DNA of 64,000 nucleotides from Prochlorococcus sp. AG-355-K03 (GCA_003278685.1 QCDS01000001.1:248001-312000); one strand, 5' to 3'; positions 1 through 7,980 are shown, counted from the stretch's first letter. The notes: generated from the sequence alone by a model not told the origin. Numbers and translations are program-made.

Positions 1-62
1 AATTGATTTTAAAGAAAAGTAGAAATTTAATATCTAGAATAAAGACGTATTTTCAAACATAA

Positions 63-746
63 ATGCATTTACCAATTTCAGACAAAATTGAATTAAATAT
101 TCTTCATCAAAATAGTCATCAAGCTGAGAAAAATAAAATCAAGTTTAATAATTATAATTTGCTTTGCTTGAACATAATGAGTAGTCCTGGTGCAGGAAAA
201 ACGAGATTACTTGAAATAACTTTAGAAGATCTTTCAAAAAAATTTCACAGTGCTGTTTTAGAGGGTGATATGACCACTAATCTTGATGCGGCAAGATTAG
301 AAAAATTAAATATTCCAGTAGTACCAATTACAACTGGAAGAGCATGTCATCTCGATGCGAATATGGTTAGTGGAGGTTTGAAATTATTAGAAAAAAAAAT
401 AAATCCTAATTTATTAGATATTTTGTTAGTGGAAAATGTAGGAAATTTAGTTTGTCCTGCAGAATTTGAGATTGGAGAACATTTTAAAGTTGCTCTTTTA
501 AGTATTACCGAAGGTGAGGATAAACCTTTAAAATATCCAATAATGTTTAGAGAAGCAGATTTAATTTTGATAACTAAAGTTGATTTGTTACCCCATTTGA
601 ATTTTGATATTAACGAATTAAAATCGAACATAGCTTCAACTAACCCTAAGGCAGATGTGATAGAAATTTCTTCGATAACCAAGTCTGGATTCGATTTATG
701 GCAAGATTGGATTAGTAAAAAGATTCTGAAATTTAAAAATAATTAA
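63..746 (+). CDS. hypB: HypB-type nickel metallochaperone GTPase
   Basis: SIMIBI-class G protein of 227 residues. The P-loop is SSPGAGKT (residues 40-47), followed by EGDMTTNLDAAR and a TKVD base-recognition motif near 172. The metal site of the HypB G domain is kept: a Cys-His pair in GRACHLDA (C95, H96) and Cys131 in NLVCPAEF. The N-terminal CxxCGC motif and His-rich stretch of some HypBs are absent. The family hands Ni2+ to a target enzyme. No hydrogenase is visible here, so the client is likely another nickel enzyme. In cyanobacteria such as Synechocystis, hypA/hypB copies next to an ABC importer serve the Ni-dependent guanidine hydrolase, which would lie upstream of this window. The family is clear; the client is inferred. 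Confidence 0.9.
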   Translation: MHLPISDKIELNILHQNSHQAEKNKIKFNNYNLLCLNIMSSPGAGKTRLLEITLEDLSKKFHSAVLEGDMTTNLDAARLEKLNIPVVPITTGRACHLDANMVSGGLKLLEKKINPNLLDILLVENVGNLVCPAEFEIGEHFKVALLSITEGEDKPLKYPIMFREADLILITKVDLLPHLNFDINELKSNIASTNPKADVIEISSITKSGFDLWQDWISKKILKFKNN

Positions 747-846
747 TATTGATTAAGTAAGAGTAATCTCTTAAAAGTATCAGTCATTACAACTTTAGAT
801 TTGCTTTTTCTTAAGTATTGATAAGAAGTAATATTTTTTTTCAAAA

Positions 847-1845
847 ATGTTTAAAAAATTGAGAGTTTTCTTTGCCTCTTTGCTTGCTCTAATATTAGCG
901 ATTTCATTAAGTACACTATCAAGTCCTGCAGCTCCAAAAGGTGATCCAATCACTTTGGGATACAGTAACTGGGCAGGATGGTGGCCATGGGCGATAGCTG
1001 TTGATCAAAAAATGTTTGAAAAAAATGGAGTTAATGTTCAGATGAAATGGTTTGATGGATATGTCCAATCCATGGAAACTTTTGCTGCTGGTAAAATTGA
1101 TGGAAATTCACAGACTCTTAATGATACTATTTCGTTCTTGCCGGGAGAGAATGGAGGGGAAGTAGTTGTTTTAGTTAATGATAATTCTGCAGGGAATGAC
1201 CAAATAATTGCAGATAAATCAATTAAAAGTGTTGCTGATTTAAAAGGTAAAACAGTAGCAGTAGAAGAAGGTGTTGTAGATGATTTTTTACTTGTTTTAG
1301 CTCTCAATGATGTTGGATTAACTAGGGATGATGTCATTATTAAAGGTCTTCCAACTGATCAGGCTGCAACTGCATTCGCAGCAGGAAAAGTTGATGCAGT
1401 TGGTGCATTCCCTCCATTTACAGGAACTGCAATGAAGAGGCCTGGAGCAAGAGTTATTGCTAGTTCAAAAGAATATCCTGGTGCAATCCCTGATCTATTA
1501 GCTGTAAGCGGAGATTTGATTTCTGAAAGACCAGATGATGTTCAAAAAATTGTTAAAACATGGTGGGATGTAAGAGAATTCATGGAAAAAAATCCAAGAA
1601 AATCTGAAAAGATCATGGCAAAGCGAGCTGGGATCCCAACACGCGAATACAAACAATATAAAGGTGGAACTAGGTTCTTTTCTTTGGAAGAAAATTTAGA
1701 AGCTTTTAGTGATGGGTTCGGTATGAAATATATGCCTTATGCAGCGAAACAAATGGCAGACTTTATGGTAAAGGTAGGATTTATTCCTGAAAAACCAGAT
1801 ATGAGTAAATTATTTGACTCTTCGTTCGTTAAAAACATCAGTTAA
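847..1845 (+). CDS. ABC transporter substrate-binding protein, NrtA/SsuA-like
   Basis: Periplasmic solute receptor of 332 residues. The N-terminus has a Sec signal peptide (basic start, hydrophobic core to about residue 25, Ala/Pro-rich cleavage region). The mature part begins with a beta strand and a Trp-rich pocket segment (YSNWAGWWPW) typical of the nitrate/sulfonate/taurine/thiamine-precursor receptor group. It lies 100 bp after hypB and 16 bp before the permease. The order hypB, receptor, permease, ATPase matches the cyanobacterial guanidine-hydrolase cluster (Synechocystis sll1079-sll1082), so guanidine or a related cation is the best guess. Cyanate, nitrate or taurine cannot be excluded from sequence alone. 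Confidence 0.88.
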   Translation: MFKKLRVFFASLLALILAISLSTLSSPAAPKGDPITLGYSNWAGWWPWAIAVDQKMFEKNGVNVQMKWFDGYVQSMETFAAGKIDGNSQTLNDTISFLPGENGGEVVVLVNDNSAGNDQIIADKSIKSVADLKGKTVAVEEGVVDDFLLVLALNDVGLTRDDVIIKGLPTDQAATAFAAGKVDAVGAFPPFTGTAMKRPGARVIASSKEYPGAIPDLLAVSGDLISERPDDVQKIVKTWWDVREFMEKNPRKSEKIMAKRAGIPTREYKQYKGGTRFFSLEENLEAFSDGFGMKYMPYAAKQMADFMVKVGFIPEKPDMSKLFDSSFVKNIS

Positions 1846-1861
1846 TTAATACAAAATTAAA

Positions 1862-2680
1862 ATGGTTAGTTCGAAATTAATCAAGAGGGATAAATATTTT
1901 TTATCCCTCTTTTCATTTGGTAGTGAACCGAAAAAATTAAATAAAATATTTCTTCAAATAGCCTCACTTTTGCTTCCACTTTTAATTTGGACATTAGTTT
2001 GTCAATTAAAACTTGTAAGTGAAATGTTTTTACCATCACCTTTAGCGGTCTTTTATTCTCTTTTGGATATGGCTGAAAGTGGAATATTATTTGAAGATAT
2101 TTTTGCAAGTACTGGTAGGGTATTTGCTGGTTTTATAATTGCAACAATTTTTTCAATTCCTTTAGGAATTTTAATGGGTTCTTTCCCTTCTTTTTGTGCG
2201 TTATGTGAACCATTAATTGCGATGCTTAGGTATATGCCTGCTGCTGCTTTTTCTCCTTTACTTATTATTTATTTAGGAATTGAAGAGGCTCCAAAAATTG
2301 CATTAATTTTCATTGGTACCGTTTACTTTAATGTTTTGATGGTTATGGATTCAGTAAAATTTGTACCCAAAGAACTCATTGAAACAACGCTTACTTTAGG
2401 AGGTAATACAAAAGATTTATTGATCAGAGTTATAGCCAGATATTCATTGCCAAGTATTATAGATACTTTAAGAATTAATATTGCAACTTCATGGAATTTA
2501 GTAATTGTTGCCGAGTTAATTGCAGCAGAAGTTGGTTTAGGTAAAAGGATTCAACTGGCTCAAAGATTTTTTCGCACAGATCAAATATTTGCAGAATTAA
2601 TAGTTCTTGGATTAATAGGATTTGCTTTGGATATGAGTTTTAGATTGCTACTTAGACGTACATGTAAATGGGCTATTTAA
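1862..2680 (+). CDS. ABC transporter permease (BPD_transp_1)
   Basis: Inner-membrane permease of 272 residues with about six helices. The cytoplasmic EAA-type loop is at about residues 172-195 (ETTLTLGGNTKDLLIRVIAR), followed by LP and the conserved SWNLVIVAELIAAEVGLGKRI region of NrtB/SsuC-type permeases. The gene starts 16 bp after the receptor gene and ends directly against the ATPase start (TAA then ATG), so the transporter is one transcription unit. Codons 8-17 are folded into a terminator-like hairpin (separate entry). No later in-frame ATG lies before the first helix, so this start is probably right. Confidence 0.9.
   Translation: MVSSKLIKRDKYFLSLFSFGSEPKKLNKIFLQIASLLLPLLIWTLVCQLKLVSEMFLPSPLAVFYSLLDMAESGILFEDIFASTGRVFAGFIIATIFSIPLGILMGSFPSFCALCEPLIAMLRYMPAAAFSPLLIIYLGIEEAPKIALIFIGTVYFNVLMVMDSVKFVPKELIETTLTLGGNTKDLLIRVIARYSLPSIIDTLRINIATSWNLVIVAELIAAEVGLGKRIQLAQRFFRTDQIFAELIVLGLIGFALDMSFRLLLRRTCKWAI
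1883..1913 (+). promoter_or_regulatory. Terminator-like hairpin inside the permease start
   Basis: Perfect 12-bp inverted repeat: left arm 1883-1894, right arm 1900-1911, 5-nt loop, then a short T tract. It sits between the receptor gene and the body of the permease gene but overlaps permease codons 8-17. Hairpins after receptor genes commonly stabilise the 5' mRNA or end part of transcription, giving excess receptor over permease. That role is inferred here. Confidence 0.6.
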
Positions 2681-3442
2681 ATGAAATTAGATGTTAATAA
2701 TATTTCAAAATATTTTGGGGAAGGTTCAAATAGAAAAAAGGCAATTGAGGGAATAAGCTTTTCAATAAGTTCTGGCGAATTTAAAACTCTTGTTGGGAGC
2801 TCTGGATCAGGTAAAAGTACTATATTGAGGATTATTGCTGGGCTTGAGAGTCCATCTAAAGGGAATGTAAAAGTAGATGGAAAAATAGTTAGTGGACCAG
2901 GATTGGATAGAGGAATGGTTTTTCAGAAATATAGTCTTTTCCCTTGGCTCACAGCATCTGAGAATATTGCCTTTGGAATGAATTTAAATTCTTATAAGTT
3001 GAAAGAAATAAAATATAGGACATCTTATTTATTAGAAGTAGTAGGTCTTCAGGATTCGGGAAATAAGTATCCAAAAGAATTATCTGGAGGAATGCAACAA
3101 AGGGTTGCAATAGCAAGAGCTCTAGCGACTAACCCTAAAATTCTACTTTTAGATGAACCTTTTGGAGCCTTAGATTTGCAGATAAGAGAATCTATGCAGA
3201 AATTTCTCTATGAATTATGGAAAAAAACTTCATTGACAGTTTTACTTATAACCCATGATATTGAAGAAGCATTAGCTCTCTCTCAGCAAATATGTATTTT
3301 GGCACCTAATCCTGGAAGAATCATAAAAGAAGTTAAGGTAGATCTACAAAAAGGAGATTTAGATAAATTGAAACTTGATTCGGATTTTGCAAAATTAAGA
3401 TATGAGTTATCTGATTTTTTAAGAGGTCTCCAAAAAAAATAA
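2681..3442 (+). CDS. ABC transporter ATP-binding protein, NrtD/SsuB-like
   Basis: Cytoplasmic ATPase of 253 residues that powers the importer. Walker A is GSSGSGKST (39-47), the Q-loop FQKYSLFPWL follows, the signature is LSGGMQQR (134-141), Walker B is ILLLDEPFGALD (154-165) and the switch His is in LLITHD. This is the nitrate/sulfonate/taurine importer subfamily. It abuts the permease and is followed after 3 bp by the Rieske oxygenase, so all are probably co-transcribed. Confidence 0.92.
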   Translation: MKLDVNNISKYFGEGSNRKKAIEGISFSISSGEFKTLVGSSGSGKSTILRIIAGLESPSKGNVKVDGKIVSGPGLDRGMVFQKYSLFPWLTASENIAFGMNLNSYKLKEIKYRTSYLLEVVGLQDSGNKYPKELSGGMQQRVAIARALATNPKILLLDEPFGALDLQIRESMQKFLYELWKKTSLTVLLITHDIEEALALSQQICILAPNPGRIIKEVKVDLQKGDLDKLKLDSDFAKLRYELSDFLRGLQKK

Positions 3443-3445
3443 ATA

Positions 3446-4468
3446 ATGTCAACAAGTTTTTTGCCTACTTGGCTTTATAGCGAACAAAAAATTTTTGAAC
3501 TTGAATTAGAAAACTATTCAAAAAATTATTGGCACCCATTGATTTTCATAGGAGAAATTAAACCTGGCGAAATATTGGAAAAAAAATTCTTTAATCAATC
3601 ATTATTAATCTCTTGTTCAGAAAAAAACTTAATAACTGTTTTCAAAAATAGATGCCCTCATCGTGGGTCAAAATTGTGTTTGCCAAAAACAAAATTAAAT
3701 CCTTCTAAAAATATTTTTTGTCCTTACCATGGCTGGACTTTTGATAGTTTTGGCAAACTAAAAACCTTGCCATTAAAGTACAATTTTGAAACAAAAATAG
3801 AAACAGAGGATTATTTTTTAGAAAAAGTTAACTCTTTAATAAATGGACCTTTAATTTGGATTAATTTCAGCAACAAACCAATATCTATAGATGATCAAAT
3901 TGAGCTTGTTGGGAGAAAATGTAATGATCAATGGGATATGAATTACAATATTTTTTCTGAATTTTCTGATACCTTAAATTGCAATTGGAAAATTGCCCAT
4001 GACAATACACTGGACGATTATCATGTAGCAATAGCTCATAAAGATACCCTACATAAAGAACAAGGTCCAATTAAAAACTACAGGTATTTCTTCAGTGAAT
4101 TTTGTAATGTACTTGTTACCCCTCTTAGTAGTGAAGGAAATCTATATACCTTTGGATTACTCCCATGGACCCATCTAATAATCTGGCCTGGTAAAGGGAT
4201 TGTTTTAATAAATTATCTTCCTAAAAATATTGGTCAGTGTATTATTGAAATTAAATTAGCCTCTGCTTCTTTATGTAAAAATGATTTAGAAAATTGGAAA
4301 AAAAGTATATTAGAATTTCTTGGAGAAGATAAAGTTATTGTCGAATCAGTTCATAAGTCTTATCTCGAAAAGTTTAAACTTGGTCCGCCTAATATACTTG
4401 AACAAAGGATTATACACTGGCAAAATATTTATAAAGATTTTCTAAATGCATCGGGCATTTCTTTCTAA
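3446..4468 (+). CDS. Rieske [2Fe-2S] non-heme iron oxygenase, alpha-subunit type
   Basis: 340 residues. The Rieske cluster ligands are in CPH (C70, H72) and CPYH (C92, H95). The mononuclear iron site is DNTLDDYHVAIAH, giving H193 and H198 with the bridging Asp at 190/191, as in ring-hydroxylating and related oxygenases. Such enzymes hydroxylate or demethylate small substrates using a separate reductase, and no reductase gene is visible here. The gene follows the importer ATPase by 3 bp, so it probably acts on an imported compound or a derivative of it. A chlorophyll-type substrate is less likely in this context. The specific reaction is unknown. Confidence 0.88.
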   Translation: MSTSFLPTWLYSEQKIFELELENYSKNYWHPLIFIGEIKPGEILEKKFFNQSLLISCSEKNLITVFKNRCPHRGSKLCLPKTKLNPSKNIFCPYHGWTFDSFGKLKTLPLKYNFETKIETEDYFLEKVNSLINGPLIWINFSNKPISIDDQIELVGRKCNDQWDMNYNIFSEFSDTLNCNWKIAHDNTLDDYHVAIAHKDTLHKEQGPIKNYRYFFSEFCNVLVTPLSSEGNLYTFGLLPWTHLIIWPGKGIVLINYLPKNIGQCIIEIKLASASLCKNDLENWKKSILEFLGEDKVIVESVHKSYLEKFKLGPPNILEQRIIHWQNIYKDFLNASGISF

Positions 4469-4582
4469 AATAATTACTATTTAGTTCACAAATATTATTA
4501 ATTAAATTTTTAATTTGGTAGGGATTTACTACATATTTAATATGCTTTATTGATAATGTAGTTAAGTACAAAAAAGTTGATT

Positions 4583-4900
4583 ATGAAAAATTTTATACTA
4601 ATAATAGTCTCTTTATCTTTCTTATCTTCTTGCAGTAATGACAAAGATTTTTTTCTCACTAAGGGGAACGCTTTGTTAAGTTGCGGAGGTAAATCTCGTA
4701 TTATCGAAAATGATAAAGAAGAGATAATTAATACTGAAGTTAAGGATTTAAGAGATGGAATTGGTAAATACGTTGAATTTACAGTTGTTGAGACTGATAA
4801 AAAAGGAGGCAAATATAGGATTATTAATTGTTTCCCAAGTGAAGAACCACAAGATTCAATAATAAAAACTGTTAAAACAAATTATAAATTAAGTAATTAA
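4583..4900 (+). CDS. Small putative lipoprotein
   Basis: 105 residues starting at ATG 4583, rather than the in-frame TTG two codons earlier. The N-terminus is a classic lipoprotein signal: MKN, a hydrophobic run, then the lipobox LSSC with the acylated Cys at residue 16. The mature part is polar and has two more Cys. No family was recognised. It stands alone, 114 bp after the Rieske gene, and converges on the LOG-family gene. Confidence 0.7.
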   Translation: MKNFILIIVSLSFLSSCSNDKDFFLTKGNALLSCGGKSRIIENDKEEIINTEVKDLRDGIGKYVEFTVVETDKKGGKYRIINCFPSEEPQDSIIKTVKTNYKLSN

Positions 4901-4928
4901 AAGTTATTTAAAAATAATTAGCTTACCT

Positions 4929-5783
4929 TTAAGCTGAGATTTTTGATGATTTGATAATTTCCCATGCTTCTGGTGCGGTATCTGCATATTGGAAAAGATT
5001 TAAGTTTTCATCTGAAATTAATCCAAGATCAGCTAGATATTCGAAGTTAATTATTTTATTCCAATAATCTCTACCAAAAAGTATGATTGGGATTTTAGTT
5101 TTCATTCCTGTTTGACAAAGTGTCAATAGTTCAAATAATTCATCTAGTGTTCCAAAACCTCCAGGGAAAAAAACAGCGGCTACAGATCGCATTACAAAAT
5201 GGATCTTTCGTAATGCAAAATAATTAAACTTAAAGCAAAGACCGGGAGTTATAAAAGCATTTGGGATTTGTTCATTAGGCAGACTGATATTTAACCCTAT
5301 AGATTTACAATTTGCTTCAAATGCACCTCTATTAGCAGCTTCCATAATTCCTGGCCCCCCACCTGTCACAATCACATGAGAATTACAGTTTTTATTTTGA
5401 TTACTAATTGAAGCAAGTTTAGAAAACTCCATTGCGGATTGATAGTAATGACTCATAAGAAGCAAATTTTCTAATCTATTTAAATTTCGTTTTAAAAGTA
5501 TCGATTTAGGATTTTTTTTAAGCAACTCTTCTATATTTTCAAGTCTCTTTTTTATATTTGATTCTTCTGTAATGCTTGCGCCTCCAAAAATAATTATTGT
5601 TGAAAGAATTTTATTTTCTTCAAGGATTAAATCTGGTTTAGTAATTTCAAGAAGCATTCTCACTCCACGCATTTCATTTCGGCTAAGTAAACCAATATCT
5701 TCGTGAGCCAATTTATAAGTATCAGAATTAATAATTAAATTCAGGTTTTTTAAATTATTAATAGGGGATATATGTTTTTTCAT
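4929..5783 (-). CDS. LOG-family nucleotide-binding protein (TIGR00730-like)
   Basis: 284 residues from ATG 5783; a TTG three codons upstream would overlap the cupin gene. The Rossmann fold carries the signatures GGGPGIMEAANRGA and PGGFGTLDE of the LONELY GUY/'lysine decarboxylase-like' family. Members are nucleotide 5'-monophosphate phosphoribohydrolases or nucleotide-binding proteins. The catalytic Arg/Glu of PGGxGTxxE are present. It follows the cupin gene with 1 bp between, so the two are probably co-transcribed. Confidence 0.85.
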   Translation of the reverse strand: MKKHISPINNLKNLNLIINSDTYKLAHEDIGLLSRNEMRGVRMLLEITKPDLILEENKILSTIIIFGGASITEESNIKKRLENIEELLKKNPKSILLKRNLNRLENLLLMSHYYQSAMEFSKLASISNQNKNCNSHVIVTGGGPGIMEAANRGAFEANCKSIGLNISLPNEQIPNAFITPGLCFKFNYFALRKIHFVMRSVAAVFFPGGFGTLDELFELLTLCQTGMKTKIPIILFGRDYWNKIINFEYLADLGLISDENLNLFQYADTAPEAWEIIKSSKISA

Positions 5784-5784
5784 T

Positions 5785-6303
5785 TCAAACAAGAGTTTTA
5801 ACTTTTCTTTCTAGAGGATTAAAATAGATTCTTTTGATTTTGTTATTTTCGTAAATCCAATAAACAGGCGGACTTTTTCTTGCCTTAATTAAATTAATTT
5901 TGTCTAACTTTTGAGGGGTAAATTCTTTAGAAGGATCAAAAAATTTATCTCTCTTGGGTTGGTTTAAAACAATACTACCTTCTTTCCCTGAGATAGATCT
6001 GTGATAAGTTCCTACAGGAATTTCTAATGCTCCCATAGATCTATTTAAATAAATCACATGATGAGGTTCATCCCAGGAAGGATTTATTAAAACAAATGTC
6101 CTTTCTCCAGTGATAACTAAATTGTGGTCAATTTGATGATTGTGAACGTAATATTGCTCATCTTTTAAATCATCTGGAGGAGATATAGCTTCTCCAGAAT
6201 GGATCACAACATCAGAACCGTTAGAATTATCTATGCCTGCATCGAAGAATGTGACTTTTAGAGTCTCTCTAAAAATATTTATTGGGAAGAATCTTAATTC
6301 CAT
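5785..6303 (-). CDS. Cupin-like conserved protein
   Basis: 172 residues, mainly predicted beta strands. It contains YVHNHQIDHNLVI and, about 70 residues later, GTYHRSISG. These suggest the two cupin motifs, with His residues able to bind a metal. The function is unknown. It directly precedes the LOG-family gene in a two-gene unit. Confidence 0.7.
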   Translation of the reverse strand: MELRFFPINIFRETLKVTFFDAGIDNSNGSDVVIHSGEAISPPDDLKDEQYYVHNHQIDHNLVITGERTFVLINPSWDEPHHVIYLNRSMGALEIPVGTYHRSISGKEGSIVLNQPKRDKFFDPSKEFTPQKLDKINLIKARKSPPVYWIYENNKIKRIYFNPLERKVKTLV

Positions 6304-6381
6304 GGTGCTAACTCCCTTTTAGAAAATTTATAAATACTAATAAAAATTTATTTACTTTTAAAAAACAGCTATTTAATTTTT

Positions 6382-6528
6382 TTAATTGCAACAAACCAGG
6401 CAATCTTCTTGATTTGGATAATCTATACATTCTTTATTTAAAATTTCTTCTAAAAAATCTACTTTTTTAACATAATCAAGATCTTTTAATTTTTTGTTTG
6501 GAACCGTGAACTGAGTTTGTAGTTTCAT
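6382..6528 (-). CDS. 48-aa protein with CP12-like C-terminal motif
   Basis: Starts at ATG 6528 with a strong AGGAGA ribosome site. The C-terminus reads KECIDYPNQEDCLVCCN, that is C-x3-P-x4-C followed by two more Cys. The same spacing is found in the C-terminal loop of CP12, the redox-controlled linker of GAPDH and phosphoribulokinase. The N-terminal CP12 half is missing. A second protein of this type is at 6732-6884. Redox-dependent binding to a dehydrogenase is inferred only. Confidence 0.65.
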   Translation of the reverse strand: MKLQTQFTVPNKKLKDLDYVKKVDFLEEILNKECIDYPNQEDCLVCCN

Positions 6529-6543
6529 TTTCTATTCTCCTAA

Positions 6544-6645
6544 TTAATACTGTTTTTTGAATCCATTCCAAGTTTGAGAAAACCTTAATCCCAGATAAGA
6601 AATTAAAATTGTCCAAAATAAAATTTCTATACCTAAATTAGTCAT
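6544..6645 (-). CDS. 33-aa single-helix membrane micro-protein
   Basis: ATG 6645 has a near-perfect AGGAGG ribosome site nine bases upstream. The N-terminus is a hydrophobic helix (LGIEILFWTILISYLGLRF) and the tail is short, basic and aromatic. It lies between the two CP12-like genes on the same strand. No family was recognised. The strong ribosome site is the main support. Confidence 0.6.
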   Translation of the reverse strand: MTNLGIEILFWTILISYLGLRFSQTWNGFKKQY

Positions 6646-6731
6646 TTGCTTGGCCTCCTTTCTTTCTGATTATTCTTTAGTACGGGTATTATGTAAAAAT
6701 CAAGCGTAAGAATACCTAAAAGTTAAAGTTT

Positions 6732-6884
6732 TTAATCACAAAAAATCTTGCAATGATTGTTACTCGGATGTTCTGTACATTCATTATTCCAATAAGCTTC
6801 AATTTTTTTGAGCTTATTATCAAATGAAAGGTCTTTTTTATCCAAATTAATTTCTTGGATAGTAAATGTGTCATTTAGTGCCAT
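6732..6884 (-). CDS. 50-aa protein with CP12-like C-terminal motif
   Basis: ATG 6884 is preceded by AAGGGG at good spacing, which makes it a better start than the upstream in-frame codons. The C-terminus is NECTEHPSNNHCKIFCD. It keeps C-x3-P-x4-C plus a hydrophobic and acidic end, close to the CP12 C-terminus. The N-terminal half is polar with no membrane segment. It is paralogous in its last 18 residues to the protein at 6382-6528. Confidence 0.68.
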   Translation of the reverse strand: MALNDTFTIQEINLDKKDLSFDNKLKKIEAYWNNECTEHPSNNHCKIFCD

Positions 6885-7121
6885 AAGACTTACCCCTTTA
6901 CTACAACTATGTTCTAATTCATTTGAATAGTAAATTTCAAGTTTTATGTGTGCGGTAAGAGGAACAAAATTGTACGGATTAAGGATCAAAAAAAAATCTC
7001 AAATTATGAATAATTGTAAGGAAAATATCTTCAAAAAATTTATTCCAACTTTAAAAAAATTTGTATAAATTTTGCTAGAAATTTTATTCTTTTAATACCT
7101 TCTTATGTCTGCTAGTATCTA

Positions 7122-7217
7122 TCATTCATCTAATCTATCTGCATATTCTCTTAAAATCTCAGCCATCTTTTGATGTGGAATTTTTTGTCGATATTCTCTA
7201 CAAAAATCAAAAATTTA
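7122..7217 (-). pseudogene. Possible gene remnant (C-terminal fragment)
   Basis: An open frame without a plausible start codon encodes a helical segment, EYRQKIPHQKMAEILREYAD, then RLDE and a stop. It looks like the C-terminus of a small alpha-helical protein whose start has been lost. It could also be a small gene with a non-canonical start. Confidence 0.3.
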
Positions 7218-7250
7218 TCTAATAAATCTTTATTGGAAAAGATATAAAAA

Positions 7251-7346
7251 TTAGCGTCTCATTTTAAAAGTAAAGTATGCATACCCACCAAGCAATAAAA
7301 GACTTACAACCCCATAAGTAATCGCTATGCCGTAGATGTAAGTCAT
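7251..7346 (-). CDS. 31-aa single-helix membrane micro-protein (third of an overlapping trio)
   Basis: ATG 7346 overlaps the stop of the preceding gene (AAATGA). The protein is one long hydrophobic helix (about residues 4-25) with a basic tail, FKMRR. The size and shape are like small photosynthetic or respiratory complex subunits, but it matches none that I know (PsbM, PetL, PetG and others were considered). Translation is probably coupled to the two upstream genes. Confidence 0.6.
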   Translation of the reverse strand: MTYIYGIAITYGVVSLLLLGGYAYFTFKMRR

Positions 7347-7483
7347 TTATTTATAAAGACATAAGCAGAATATAAATAAACTAAGAAAACTCCAATAGCT
7401 ATGGAACTTCCATAAATAAGAAAGTTCCAAAATCTATATAATTTAGGTTTTTTAAATTTTTTTTCTTCTTCTTTAGTAATCAT
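7343..7483 (-). CDS. 46-aa single-helix membrane micro-protein (second of an overlapping trio)
   Basis: The charged N-terminus (MITKEEEKKFKKPK) is followed by a hydrophobic helix from about residue 20 to 43. Its ATG overlaps the stop of the 38-aa gene upstream, and its stop overlaps the start of the 31-aa gene downstream. This is strong evidence that all three are real and co-translated. Function unknown. Confidence 0.62.
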   Translation of the reverse strand: MITKEEEKKFKKPKLYRFWNFLIYGSSIAIGVFLVYLYSAYVFINK

Positions 7484-7596
7484 TTATTTTCTTTTTCTTT
7501 TCTGGCAGCATTACCTTTTGCTCTTAATACCAAAGTTATCGTAAGGGCAGCGCTTAATATCACAGCATCAATTAATAGGTGCGGGGAAATATTCAT
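7480..7596 (-). CDS. 38-aa membrane micro-protein (first of an overlapping trio)
   Basis: One hydrophobic helix (residues 5-24, HLLIDAVILSAALTITLVL) is followed by a strongly basic tail rich in Lys and Arg. Its stop overlaps the start of the 46-aa gene (AAATGA). The ribosome site is weak. Function unknown. Confidence 0.6.
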   Translation of the reverse strand: MNISPHLLIDAVILSAALTITLVLRAKGNAARKEKENK

Positions 7597-7656
7597 CAGC
7601 TGCAAAGAGAAATAAGAAGAGTCATTATCTTTTCAGCAATAAATCTATTAAACATT

Positions 7657-7679
7657 AAAAAAGAGGGATTTATCCCTCT
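7657..7679 (-). terminator. Rho-independent terminator
   Basis: An 8-bp perfect stem (AGAGGGAT/ATCCCTCT, 2-nt centre) is followed on the minus strand by six T. It is placed to end the 51-aa gene at 7749-7904. Confidence 0.7.
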
Positions 7680-7748
7680 AAGTTTAGATCGACTGTCAAT
7701 CATAGTCTACTTAAGCTTTTTAGCTTCTCTAAAAAAACAGTATTTTAT

Positions 7749-7904
7749 TTAGCCAGAGCAAGAGAAGGCACCTGCAAGAATATTTTTAAAAATTGGTGCT
7801 TGACCCAAGGCATACAAAAAGAAAGTTGATGATGCGAGAGTAATAGCTATTTTAGAAGCCCTGTTAACTTTCAAATTTGATACTTTTGCAAATGCAGAGT
7901 TCAT
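7749..7904 (-). CDS. 51-aa hydrophobic micro-protein
   Basis: ATG start. A basic N-terminal stretch (KVSNLKVNRASK) leads into a hydrophobic segment of about 20 residues and ends in FSCSG. It could be a single-pass membrane protein. A terminator follows 70 bp downstream. No family recognised. Confidence 0.5.
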   Translation of the reverse strand: MNSAFAKVSNLKVNRASKIAITLASSTFFLYALGQAPIFKNILAGAFSCSG

Positions 7905-7980
7905 TTGTTCTTTAATTTATTGATCTTATAATAGCTGCAAAAATTAAATATTCAGCATCAATATTTACCAAAGAATAATT

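Noticed and set aside
1-62. Possible 3' end of an upstream gene (frame ending at a TAG at 20-22)
   Set aside because: Only six codons are inside the window, too few to identify; it may be the end of a hypA-like gene.
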